Positions 45,884-54,226 of a stretch of 61,821 nucleotides of DNA are shown here, piece by piece. How positions within the stretch are numbered: the stretch's first letter is position 1; each line of letters starts with the position of its first letter. The stretch is taken from contig NZ_JASLDS010000058.1 of NCBI RefSeq assembly GCF_030151385.1, positions 1-61,821 of the forward strand. Reading direction: 5' to 3'. Made by a program: the position numbers and the translations under genes. This DNA comes from Soonwooa sp. Its GTDB lineage: Bacteria > Bacteroidota > Bacteroidia > Flavobacteriales > Weeksellaceae. The notes beneath the pieces are model-generated. The model made no database searches, was not told where the DNA came from, and saw only the letters and a program-made list of their open reading frames with translations.

Positions 45884-46774
45884 TTACAGCAGGTTAAATA
45901 TTTTTTTTAATGAAGACACTTTGTAGAACTTAAAATATTCTAAAATAAAACTATTGAAATCTAGTTTTAGATTATTGTTTTTTAATATTGTATAACATTG
46001 ATCTAGCATAAATTTTCTCGCGTTGTCAGATAAGTTAGACCAGCTTTTAATTTCTTGATATGTATCCCAATAATAATAGAAATAATTTATCTGTCGCTGC
46101 TTATCACTTACACCTTTTCCATATTGAAAAGAACCTTCATGGTATCTTCGGTCAGTAAGAACAATATCTTGATCAATGGCGTTTTCTGTTTTCAAAACGA
46201 GTTTTACAAAATAATTATACTCTTCTGCAGATTGATTTTTCTCTGTGAAACTTATAGACTTTGCAATGTCAGCCTTTACAATGATGTCGAAGGTTATCCA
46301 ATTGATCTGCTTTGTGATAAAATTATCAGCAGTAATCGGTTTTGTGCCCAAATCTCGATAGTTAATAGGATTGATGTTATCAGGATTATTAAAATAAGCG
46401 GATCTTGTAACCGCAAAATCGTAATTGTTACTCTTGATAAGCTTTAGTTTTGCTTCAATGTGATTCTGTAACATCAGGTCATCACTATCAAAAAAGATAA
46501 TATAATCACCAGTAGATTTTGACATCCCTATGTTACGGCAAGCATTGGCACCTTTTGGATAGTTTTGTGGACGCTGAAATAATTTAATACGAGAATCTTT
46601 AGCTGCGAATTGCGCTATAACTTCTAACGAATTATCTGTCGAGCCATCATCAACAATGATACATTCCCAGTTATGGTATGTTTGGGAAATAATCGACTCC
46701 AAAGTTTCTCCAATAAGAGAAGCCCTGTTGTAGTTGGGGATGATGATGGAGACAAGATTTTCGTTATTAAGCAT
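45884..46774 (-). CDS. Glycosyltransferase family 2
   Basis: A 296-residue GT-A enzyme with VSIIIPNYNRASLIGETLESIISQTY, CIIVDDGSTDNSLEVI and the DxD FFDSDDLML. It overlaps the upstream WbsX-like gene by eight bases. No membrane segment is evident. Confidence 0.9.
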   Translation of the reverse strand: MLNNENLVSIIIPNYNRASLIGETLESIISQTYHNWECIIVDDGSTDNSLEVIAQFAAKDSRIKLFQRPQNYPKGANACRNIGMSKSTGDYIIFFDSDDLMLQNHIEAKLKLIKSNNYDFAVTRSAYFNNPDNINPINYRDLGTKPITADNFITKQINWITFDIIVKADIAKSISFTEKNQSAEEYNYFVKLVLKTENAIDQDIVLTDRRYHEGSFQYGKGVSDKQRQINYFYYYWDTYQEIKSWSNLSDNARKFMLDQCYTILKNNNLKLDFNSFILEYFKFYKVSSLKKIFNLL

Positions 46775-47888
46775 TGTTTCTTGTTTTTACATTTAATACA
46801 GCTTGTAGCCACTGATGACCGTATTTTCTATCAGGTTCGAGATAGTTGCCTTCAGCCCATTCGTTCCATGATTTGATGACTACTAATTGTGGATTTTCAG
46901 GGTGTTTTTTTAGTTCTGTTACAATTTTTTCAAGATACTTTTCCCAACGTTCAGGTGTTGCATTGTGGAATACCATAGACTTGTTGCCACTTCTTGCTGA
47001 GTTATCCCAATTGGGAACCGCGCAAGGAATGATTTTAGGGTTATTAATTTGTACAATTAGCTCTTCGGCAACTCTTTTGTAATCGATTATTAATGGTCGT
47101 TTTCGATGAATGACATTGTCCGTATAGCCGATTTTTTTCTTTAATCTTAATTCATAATGTCTCAAAGTTCGATTTGAGAAAAATGGATCATAATTGTAGC
47201 GGATTTTGTTGAAAGAGTCTGATGCGACTGCACCAAAAACGCGATCATCATCTTTTACAATTGAAAGATCTGGGTAACCAATTGATATAAAATGAATCCC
47301 TGCAAAACCATTTTCTTTTGCTAAATCATTAAAAGTTGATAAAAATAAATCTAAGTCAGGAATGTCTTTAATTTTATAAATATAAAACATTGGCTTACCG
47401 TCGACCATAATATATCGTTTGTCCTGGAAGAAAGGAAGCAAATAGTTGAAGTAGTCAATATAATCTTGCTTGCCAGGATATACTTGTTCGATTAGAACAG
47501 CACTTTCTTTCAGACCGTGCCAGATTCCTTTCCAGGTTTCATTAGCCCAACAGAAACAAAAAGGGATGTCAATTTTATCATTTTTCAACATGTTTTCTGC
47601 TGGTTTTTCTAGGAGCATTTTTTTGTTCCCAAACCAGTATTGATAATATATAAAACCATCAATGCCATATTGCTTTGCAAGCTTCGCTTGTTCTTCCTGA
47701 GTTTCCGCAACTCTTAAATCATAAAACCCAAGATCAGCAGGTAGTATAGGTTGGTAATGACCTTTAAATAAGGGTTTTGCTTTTGTGACATTTGTCCATT
47801 CTGTAAAACCTTTTCCCCACCATTCATCATTCTCGGGAATAGGATGATATTGCGGGAGATATATGGCTAGGTATTGTATTTTACTCAT
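46767..47888 (-). CDS. WbsX-like protein (glycoside hydrolase 99-like domain)
   Basis: The 373-residue protein begins YLAIYLPQYHPIPENDEWWGKGFTEWTNV, then GHYQPILPADLGFYDLR and CFCWANETWKGIW, the signature of the WbsX family common in O-antigen loci. The fold is that of GH99 enzymes, which cleave or form alpha-mannosidic bonds; whether members act as hydrolases or glycosyltransferases in these loci is unsettled. There is no signal peptide, so it is cytoplasmic. It overlaps both neighbours. Confidence 0.88.
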   Translation of the reverse strand: MSKIQYLAIYLPQYHPIPENDEWWGKGFTEWTNVTKAKPLFKGHYQPILPADLGFYDLRVAETQEEQAKLAKQYGIDGFIYYQYWFGNKKMLLEKPAENMLKNDKIDIPFCFCWANETWKGIWHGLKESAVLIEQVYPGKQDYIDYFNYLLPFFQDKRYIMVDGKPMFYIYKIKDIPDLDLFLSTFNDLAKENGFAGIHFISIGYPDLSIVKDDDRVFGAVASDSFNKIRYNYDPFFSNRTLRHYELRLKKKIGYTDNVIHRKRPLIIDYKRVAEELIVQINNPKIIPCAVPNWDNSARSGNKSMVFHNATPERWEKYLEKIVTELKKHPENPQLVVIKSWNEWAEGNYLEPDRKYGHQWLQAVLNVKTRNNA

Positions 47889-48498
47889 TTGAGAGTGTTT
47901 TTATTAGTTTTGCAGGAATACCTGCAATTACGGAATTGTCAGGAAAGCTTCGATTAACTACCGAATTAGCTCCTATAATTGAGTTTTTTCCGATGCTTAC
48001 ACCTGGTAGTATGCAAACGCCTTCGCCAACCCACACATTGTCCATTATTTCTACATTACCTTTTGAATATAGAGGCCTTTCTGATGGAATTTTTTGTAGA
48101 TCTTCATTGTTTACAGCACCATGAGAATGATCCGAAATGTAGATTCTACTTGCCATCAATACATTATTACCGATGATAATCTTGTTGATTGCGCCAATAT
48201 GTACGTCAGAATTAAAAATAACATTGTCACCGATTATGATTTCTGGGCTGAATTTTTGTTCCTGAAATTGATCCCAAGCCTCTAGTCGTAAGTTAAATAA
48301 AGATCTAAAGCCATCTCCTATAGAAATATACTGTGGGTTCTTGATATGTGATAATTCTGGTAGATTAGAGTTTGTTCCAAAGCTTTTAAAACTAGCTTTT
48401 GCCCAAGAATTATCTCTGCTTTGCTTGTATTGTTTGTAAGCATTAGAATGTAATATTTTGTACAACAGCTGGATGATATATTTTTTTAAAAAACTCAT
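47881..48498 (-). CDS. Hexapeptide-repeat acyltransferase
   Basis: A 205-residue left-handed beta-helix protein: ISIGDGFRSLFNLRLEAWDQF, IIGDNVIFNSDVHIGAINKIIIGNNV, then SHGAVNNEDLQKIPSERPLYSKGNVEIMDNVWVGEGVCILPGVSIGKNSIIGANSVVNRSF. This is the arrangement of WbbJ/WcaF-type acetyltransferases. It overlaps its neighbours by eight and four bases. Acceptor unknown. Confidence 0.87.
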   Translation of the reverse strand: MSFLKKYIIQLLYKILHSNAYKQYKQSRDNSWAKASFKSFGTNSNLPELSHIKNPQYISIGDGFRSLFNLRLEAWDQFQEQKFSPEIIIGDNVIFNSDVHIGAINKIIIGNNVLMASRIYISDHSHGAVNNEDLQKIPSERPLYSKGNVEIMDNVWVGEGVCILPGVSIGKNSIIGANSVVNRSFPDNSVIAGIPAKLIKTLSNE

Positions 48499-50006
48499 AT
48501 TTTATTAATTAATTGGTAACATAAAGTTTTTACAAACTGAATCTTGTTTTCATTAAATAAATTTTTATAATGTTCTGCTCTATAATCTGGAAAAATATTA
48601 AACTTTTCCCAATGGGATAAATAATTATTGATTGTCCTTTGAAGAGATGGATTATAAAGGTTTTCGGACTCCAATGTTAGAGCATTATATGTTATGACAG
48701 ATGTACTTACATTTTCTCTTTTTTCTAAAAATGCCATTGGGTTCTCATTATTAAATATTTTTTGCAAATTCTCAGCAAATTCTTGTTCTGTTACTATTGC
48801 ATTTTTATAAGAAATTTTTCTTTCACCAATTTTATATGCTTTTGTAAAATCTTCTACTAGTTTATTTAAATTATCAGAATTTTTGAAATCATCAGTTTTA
48901 TAGAATAAATCTTTGATGTCATTATATTGACAATCTTTATGAGCATAAGCAAAAATCGGAAGTTCTGCTTCTGCTGCAATTTGAGTAATTAATCCTCCAG
49001 CGAAAGGAAAAGTCGCGATGTAATAATCTACTCTTTTCATGATTTCAAATAAATCATACCTGTCACCGATTAAGTAAATTCTACTTTTTAGATTATTATC
49101 CTCAATAAACTTTGTGATTGAATCTGTATTTCCACTTCCCGCTAATATAAAAATAAGGTTTTCATCCACATTCAAGAGTTCTTGGATCGTTTCGAAAAAT
49201 TCTAAATTATTTCCTAACATTTTATAAAGTGCTCCTCCTGAGAAAATTATTTTTTTCCCAGTTGTATCAAAATCAAATCCTTGAAACGAAGTTTTTGATA
49301 AAATAGGGTAGTAAGGTAGCAACCGATTTTTATTACTTGGTATATTTCTATATTGTTCTGACAAGTTTAACCCATAAGAACGAAATCCAAGATTAATATC
49401 TGTAATATCTGTTCCTAACCAAAAGGCTTGGTCAGTAAGATTTATTTGATATCTTTTAGTGCCTTTCACTTTGTAAAAAGCCATATATGCAATTGTATTC
49501 CATGGAATTAAATGCATTAAAATGCTCTCTGGTTTTGTAGATGCAATTATTTTCAATAAGCATTTACTCTTCTCAATTCGGTCCTGCCCTTCAAGGTAAT
49601 ATATTTCCTTGTTTTCGTAATCATTAATTTCGGCTAGGATAGCTTCATTTTTATAATGTCTATCTTCATTTTCGAAAACAAGAATGATTTTTTTATTAAG
49701 TCTTTGTAATGCTCTTAAATATTGTTGAGTTAATCCACGGTAATCATATCCAAAATAATCATAAAACAAGACTACATCTTTGTCAGGAGTAACGATTTGA
49801 GTTGGGAGATGCAAGTCAGCAATTTGCTTCAAAGAATCTTCTAGATCTTTATCATACCAAGATTCATTAAAGCAGTAATTATACTGCAAATGCGCAGATA
49901 ATTCTACCAATCTCAGTGCTAAATCATAGTTTTTTTTCTTAATGGATTTTTTTAAACTTTTCTTAAGCAGTTGGTCAAGATCTATAAGTTCTTTATTTGA
50001 AGTCAT
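48495..50006 (-). CDS. Putative GT-B glycosyltransferase with N-terminal helical extension
   Basis: The 503-residue product has an N-terminal helical, lysine-rich region of about 80 residues and then a GT-B-like body. Supporting motifs are the VLFYDYFGYDYRGLTQQYLRAL start of the N-domain and KIIFSGGALYKMLGNNLEFFETIQELL. The C-terminal DYYIATFPFAGGLITQIAAEAELPIFAYAHKDC stretch resembles the GT4 donor-binding block. I do not recognise a named family. It overlaps the aminotransferase gene upstream by 14 bases. Confidence 0.65.
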   Translation of the reverse strand: MTSNKELIDLDQLLKKSLKKSIKKKNYDLALRLVELSAHLQYNYCFNESWYDKDLEDSLKQIADLHLPTQIVTPDKDVVLFYDYFGYDYRGLTQQYLRALQRLNKKIILVFENEDRHYKNEAILAEINDYENKEIYYLEGQDRIEKSKCLLKIIASTKPESILMHLIPWNTIAYMAFYKVKGTKRYQINLTDQAFWLGTDITDINLGFRSYGLNLSEQYRNIPSNKNRLLPYYPILSKTSFQGFDFDTTGKKIIFSGGALYKMLGNNLEFFETIQELLNVDENLIFILAGSGNTDSITKFIEDNNLKSRIYLIGDRYDLFEIMKRVDYYIATFPFAGGLITQIAAEAELPIFAYAHKDCQYNDIKDLFYKTDDFKNSDNLNKLVEDFTKAYKIGERKISYKNAIVTEQEFAENLQKIFNNENPMAFLEKRENVSTSVITYNALTLESENLYNPSLQRTINNYLSHWEKFNIFPDYRAEHYKNLFNENKIQFVKTLCYQLINKI

Positions 50007-51096
50007 TTATTACCTTAATTAATTCTTTAATTTCTTCTTCTGTCATTACAGGAGAGATAGGAAGGCTTAGTACTTCTTCGTGTATTTTTTCACTAATGGG
50101 AAACGACATATCATTCCATTCTTTGTATGCCTCTTGTTTATGAGGAGGAATGGGGTAGTGGATCAAGGTTTGAATATTATTATCAGCTAAATATTTTTGA
50201 AGTTGATCTCTTTTTGTTGATCTTATTACAAAGACATGCCATACATGTTCCTTTTCATCTTCCGGATATTCAGGAAGAGTAATTTCTGGATGTTTAATTT
50301 CATTGATAAAGCGCTTTGCGATTTCTCTTCTCAGCTTATTTTCTTCGTCTATGTATTTTAATTTAATATCTAAAATGGCTGCCTGAAGTTCATCTAATCT
50401 AGAATTTAGACCTTTGTAGATATTAACATATTTTTGGTTAGATCCATAATTAGCGAGGGCTCTTATTGTTTTTGCAAGCTCATCATCATTTGTTGTTACA
50501 GCTCCCGCATCTCCTAATGCGCCTAGATTTTTACCAGGATAAAAACTAAATCCTGCCGCATCACCTAAGTTGCCAGATTTTACATCTTGCCATTCTGCTC
50601 CGATTGCCTGCGCATTATCTTCGATAATTTTTAAATTATATTTTTTTGCAATTTCCCTTAGTTGTTCCGAAAAAACGAGTCTTCCTTGTAGATGAACAAT
50701 AAGAATTCCTTTTGTTTTAGATGTGATTTTTTCTTCAATTTTAGAGATGTCGATATTGTATGTGTTAATTTCTGGTTCTACCAAAACAGGAATTAATCCA
50801 TTGTCAGAAATAGCCAATATGGATGCAATGTATGTATTTGATGGGACAATAATTTCATCTCCCTCTTTCATAAAGCCCATTTCAATATATCCACGAAGAA
50901 TGAGACGTAAGGCATCTAGTCCATTTGCTACTCCAATTGAATTTTTAGCACCAATATAATGTGAAAGGTTCTTTTCAAAGTTTGCTAGTTCATTTCCCAT
51001 AAGATACCATCCAGAACGAAAAACATCTACAAGTTTAGCTTCAATCTCATTTTGGTATTGTAGGTTTACTTTTTGTAAATCAAGAAATTTAATCAT
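49993..51096 (-). CDS. DegT/DnrJ/EryC1/StrS aminotransferase, FdtB/QdtB-like
   Basis: This 367-residue PLP-dependent enzyme has the family motifs FEKNLSHYIGAKNSIGVANGLDAL, VPSNTYIASILAI, IIEDNAQAIGA and the PLP lysine in SFYPGKNLGALGDAGA near residue 189. DegT family members add an amino group to keto sugars. In this unit it lies with two FdtA/QdtA-type cupins, so it probably aminates C3 of dTDP-3-keto-6-deoxyhexose, as FdtB/QdtB do. Distinguishing the galacto from gluco product needs the matching cupin's specificity. Confidence 0.88.
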   Translation of the reverse strand: MIKFLDLQKVNLQYQNEIEAKLVDVFRSGWYLMGNELANFEKNLSHYIGAKNSIGVANGLDALRLILRGYIEMGFMKEGDEIIVPSNTYIASILAISDNGLIPVLVEPEINTYNIDISKIEEKITSKTKGILIVHLQGRLVFSEQLREIAKKYNLKIIEDNAQAIGAEWQDVKSGNLGDAAGFSFYPGKNLGALGDAGAVTTNDDELAKTIRALANYGSNQKYVNIYKGLNSRLDELQAAILDIKLKYIDEENKLRREIAKRFINEIKHPEITLPEYPEDEKEHVWHVFVIRSTKRDQLQKYLADNNIQTLIHYPIPPHKQEAYKEWNDMSFPISEKIHEEVLSLPISPVMTEEEIKELIKVINDFK

Positions 51097-51099
51097 AAT

Positions 51100-52032
51100 C
51101 TAAAGTTTTATTGAATAAAAGTCTAAGGTGATTCCTCTCGCTCCCATATTTTCTTTCTGCTGAATCAGTCCTTCATTTAAGAAATTTCCTTGGTTCTCTG
51201 TAGAGATTCCAAAGCTATAATATTTTTTATAGTTGAATTTATGTGTAAGATAATTGTTGATAAAATCTAAAGCGCCAATCTTTCGCCCTTCTTGAGAGGC
51301 TGCCATGTATTGCGTATGTACGACATTACCAAAGTCAAAAATTACAATTCCTGCATATAGATTTCCTTCTTTTCTCGCTTCAAACAGTTTTATATTATCT
51401 GGAAACTTTTCTTTTAAAAGTATAATTTCTTCGATTGTGTGTACTGGTTTAGTATCAAATTTTAAAAGTACATCAGATAGTAATTGCCAGTATTCGGAAA
51501 GATTAGTATTTTCAGTTACAAGAATATCTTTTTCTTCACATTTTCTGATTAATTGCCTTTTTGTTTCAGAAAAACGAATAGGTTCGGATAAGTCAATTAC
51601 TGAGGAAATATCTCTTCTGAAAAGAGTTGCTTCATTTCTAAAAAGTGCATAAAGATCTTCTTCAGCTGGATATTTATGAAATATTTGAGGAATTGCTTTA
51701 TAAATTATTTTTTTGAAGGACAAGCCAGCATAGTATTTTTTTATCTCATCAAAGATATCCAAAACATCTTTAGTCTTTAGGTAATAAGACATAATTAGAG
51801 ATCCAAAGGTTAATCCTCCATGGGAGATAATTTCTGCGCCATCTTCGTTTGCTGGAAAAACTGCTATCATTTTTTGATTATCAAAAATGAGAAGTGAGTG
51901 ATCTATAAATCGATCAGAATGATAATCCATAAAATTTCTATCAAAAAAGAAAAGTCCATTTTTTGAAGATGAAATAAATTCGTTCCATTCCTTTTTGTAA
52001 GAATTATTATATTTTTCTAGTCTATATTTCAT
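51100..52032 (-). CDS. GNAT/FemAB-like acyltransferase
   Basis: The 310-residue protein begins YRLEKYNNSYKKEWNEFISSSKNGLFFFDRNFMDYH, the N-terminal layout of a GNAT/FemAB-like N-acyltransferase. The C-terminal half has ARKEGNLYAGIVIFDFGNVVHTQYMAASQEGRKIGALDFINNYLTH. Such proteins transfer acyl or aminoacyl groups to amino groups. Its place between the aminotransferase and a hexapeptide acyltransferase suggests it modifies the amino sugar. The donor (acyl-CoA or aminoacyl-tRNA) is unknown. Confidence 0.7.
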   Translation of the reverse strand: MKYRLEKYNNSYKKEWNEFISSSKNGLFFFDRNFMDYHSDRFIDHSLLIFDNQKMIAVFPANEDGAEIISHGGLTFGSLIMSYYLKTKDVLDIFDEIKKYYAGLSFKKIIYKAIPQIFHKYPAEEDLYALFRNEATLFRRDISSVIDLSEPIRFSETKRQLIRKCEEKDILVTENTNLSEYWQLLSDVLLKFDTKPVHTIEEIILLKEKFPDNIKLFEARKEGNLYAGIVIFDFGNVVHTQYMAASQEGRKIGALDFINNYLTHKFNYKKYYSFGISTENQGNFLNEGLIQQKENMGARGITLDFYSIKL

Positions 52033-52504
52033 CTGGACGAGAAATTGTTTTTATAAGTTTTGCGGGATTTCCTCCAATCATTGAGAAATCAGGAAAACTT
52101 GAGTTTACAAAACTATTTGCTGCTACAACACAAAACTTCCCCAACTCTACTCCTGGCATAATAACAACGTTTGCGCCAATCCAACTGTGATCACCTATGT
52201 TTACTTCGCCTTCTATTAATGGAAATATTTTTTGCATTTCTTCACTAGCGTTAGGTCCAGAATCTGTCATCATGTTTACATTCTGAGCAATTGAGACATG
52301 AGATCCGATTTTTATTTTTTTTCGAAATCCATTTAAGATACTAAACATTCCGATATAGGAGTTTGCTCCAATTTCAAGTTGATTGATCTCAGAGCCATAG
52401 ATACTGCAGAATTTTGCAATTTTTACATTGTCTCCGATTTTTACATTATTAATTGACGTCGTTGGATCAATAATAGTATTTTCGCCCAAATTTATGTTAC
52501 TCAT
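52022..52504 (-). CDS. Hexapeptide-repeat acetyltransferase, possible FdtC/QdtC
   Basis: From the ATG at 52504 the product is 160 residues starting MSNINLGENTIIDPTTSINN. That start overlaps the upstream stop in an ATGAGTAA arrangement, while longer starts at 52510 and 52552 would extend into that gene. It has left-handed beta-helix repeats, including DHSWIGANVVIMPGVELGKFCVV and an NSSFPDFSMIGGNPAKLI end. Small enzymes of this fold acetylate the 3-amino group of dTDP-Fuc3N or Qui3N, so this is the best FdtC/QdtC candidate. A plain O-acetyltransferase is the alternative. Confidence 0.78.
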   Translation of the reverse strand: MSNINLGENTIIDPTTSINNVKIGDNVKIAKFCSIYGSEINQLEIGANSYIGMFSILNGFRKKIKIGSHVSIAQNVNMMTDSGPNASEEMQKIFPLIEGEVNIGDHSWIGANVVIMPGVELGKFCVVAANSFVNSSFPDFSMIGGNPAKLIKTISRPDEI

Positions 52505-53423
52505 TTTCATGGATAAAAAATTCAATAAGGTTAATAATATAATCCATTTCAAATATGCCTAATGCTTGATTAACTGGTATGAAAAAAGCGTCCTTACCAT
52601 AAAAAATACTACATTCTATTCCATTCTTTTGAAGAAATACTTTAAGGTCAGGAAGATTATAGCCATTGTTTGTAAACATGCAAACTGACGGCGTTTCAAA
52701 CTGCGAGTATTCAAAATATGGTTTTAGTCCAAATTTACTTAAAGCAGCAATCAAATAAGAGTTGTTTTCTTTCCTTTTTTTTATAATATCTTGAGTATTT
52801 TCAAAATAATGAAGTATAAGTTTTTGAAGATGGTTTTTATATGGTTTCTCTTCGTTTATAACAAAGTTATCACAATTTACTCTTAGTATTCCACCAAATT
52901 GGATAGGAAAAAACTTTGGAATACTGTAAATTGTAAAGTCGCCATACTGACCAATATAGTTGGTCTCATCGTTGGAAAACATACTCATCGCGCAATCTTC
53001 AATGATTGGAAGATTATATGCTATGACAGTTGCCATGTCCGAATAAACTTTCCCAAACTCATGTATAACAAAAACAAGTTTAGTTTTTTCGGATTTTACT
53101 CTCGACCATCGACAGAATTTTTCTATTTGTGTTGTTACACAGCTGCTTACATATAGATTTGAAGATGTAGTAAGAATGAGAACTTCATCTTCTGGTAAAA
53201 GATTATAATGACTTAGCGCTTTATAGATTGCCTCTTTTCCATTCATGAAGTACTCGTGTTCTCCAAAAAAAGAGTTGTATTTTTGTAGAACATCCTTATT
53301 TAAAATGCTATTTTTGATAATAGCGTCATTTTTTCCTAAATCAGTTGTCGTAAATGGACTAATATAGAAAGCAGGTTGTCTAAAATTTTCTGGATTTATT
53401 ATTTGGTTTTCATAAAAAATCAT
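52497..53423 (-). CDS. Divergent, shortened DegT-family aminotransferase-like protein
   Basis: At 308 residues it is about 60 shorter than the DegT family norm. It has counterparts of the family motifs: VIHEFGKVYSDMATVIAYNLPIIEDCAMSM for the PLP Asp region, and GDFTIYSIPKFFPIQFGG, where Lys near residue 170 lines up with the PLP-binding lysine. The usual GGAxxT/GN segment before the lysine loop and the N-terminal substrate-binding parts look reduced. It could be an aminotransferase for an unusual sugar, or a partner or regulatory subunit. It overlaps both neighbours. Confidence 0.6.
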   Translation of the reverse strand: MIFYENQIINPENFRQPAFYISPFTTTDLGKNDAIIKNSILNKDVLQKYNSFFGEHEYFMNGKEAIYKALSHYNLLPEDEVLILTTSSNLYVSSCVTTQIEKFCRWSRVKSEKTKLVFVIHEFGKVYSDMATVIAYNLPIIEDCAMSMFSNDETNYIGQYGDFTIYSIPKFFPIQFGGILRVNCDNFVINEEKPYKNHLQKLILHYFENTQDIIKKRKENNSYLIAALSKFGLKPYFEYSQFETPSVCMFTNNGYNLPDLKVFLQKNGIECSIFYGKDAFFIPVNQALGIFEMDYIINLIEFFIHENE

Positions 53424-53829
53424 CTCTCAATTTTTTGAAATCTTCATAATTCCTTACGTAATCTTCCTCTTTGTAAGAATGCGATGCTAAAACCAAGCAT
53501 ATGGCTCCTGAAGAAAAGTTAATTTCTGATGCCCAAATTCCTGGTGGGATATGTAATCCAACATTTGGCATATTGAGTGATATTGTTCTTTGGACTTTGC
53601 CATCATCAAGCAAAACGTCAAATGCACCAGAAGCAGCAATTAAAAACTGATGGCATTCTTTGTGTGCATGCGCACCACGACTTTCACCGCCTGGAATGTC
53701 ATAAAGATAAAAAATTCTTTTTACAGAAAAAGGTACATCAGTATCATTCTCAATAGCCGTTAAGTTGCCTTTTCTGTCTTTTATCTTCTTAAGCGTAATT
53801 AAATCGCAGTTATATACTGTTGGCTTCAT
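53410..53829 (-). CDS. FdtA/QdtA-type cupin sugar ketoisomerase
   Basis: Members convert dTDP-4-keto-6-deoxyglucose to a dTDP-3-keto-6-deoxyhexose. The 139-residue cupin has the motif YDIPGGESRGAHAHKECHQF with the His pair at about residues 54 and 56 (HAH), as in characterised FdtA/QdtA enzymes. It sits in the same unit as RmlA and RmlB, which supply its substrate, and an aminotransferase that can use the product. It overlaps the next cupin by 20 bases. Whether the 4-hydroxyl is axial (Fuc3N) or equatorial (Qui3N) cannot be read here. Confidence 0.9.
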   Translation of the reverse strand: MKPTVYNCDLITLKKIKDRKGNLTAIENDTDVPFSVKRIFYLYDIPGGESRGAHAHKECHQFLIAASGAFDVLLDDGKVQRTISLNMPNVGLHIPPGIWASEINFSSGAICLVLASHSYKEEDYVRNYEDFKKLRDDFL

Positions 53830-54226
53830 TAGTTTTCAGTTTAACAAATTGATCAAAGTCTCTAATGTAATCATCTTCATTATATTTGCAATCGCTAATA
53901 ATAAGTGCTAAAGAGTTTGTTGAGAAGTTTTCTATTTTGCGCCACATCATTTTTGGAATGTATAATCCATAATAAGATCGATTCAACGAAAACTTTTGCT
54001 CTTTTATTCCATCATGAAGGATGATATCAAAACTACCTGATAAAGCTACAATAAATTCATTTTGATTTTTGAAGGCATGACTACCTCGTGTTTCTCCTCC
54101 GGGTACATCATATATCCAATAAGTTCTTTTTATTTTGAATGGAATTTGATTTTCATTCTCAAAAAATGAAAGGTTTCCTCTTGGATCTACTATTTTTGGA
54201 AGATGGAAAATTTCAGGTGTTTTCAT
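53810..54226 (-). CDS. FdtA/QdtA-like cupin with altered active-site motif
   Basis: A 138-residue cupin aligned with its neighbour throughout (IDPRGNLSFFENEN against KDRKGNLTAIENDT; YDVPGGETRG against YDIPGGESRG). The expected HAH is HAF here: His near residue 50 is kept but residue 52 is Phe. In characterised members the second His is thought to be the catalytic base. It may have a different activity, form a heteromer with the intact copy, or be inactive. It is translationally coupled to the ABC ATPase gene (four-base overlap). Confidence 0.85.
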   Translation of the reverse strand: MKTPEIFHLPKIVDPRGNLSFFENENQIPFKIKRTYWIYDVPGGETRGSHAFKNQNEFIVALSGSFDIILHDGIKEQKFSLNRSYYGLYIPKMMWRKIENFSTNSLALIISDCKYNEDDYIRDFDQFVKLKTNEANSI

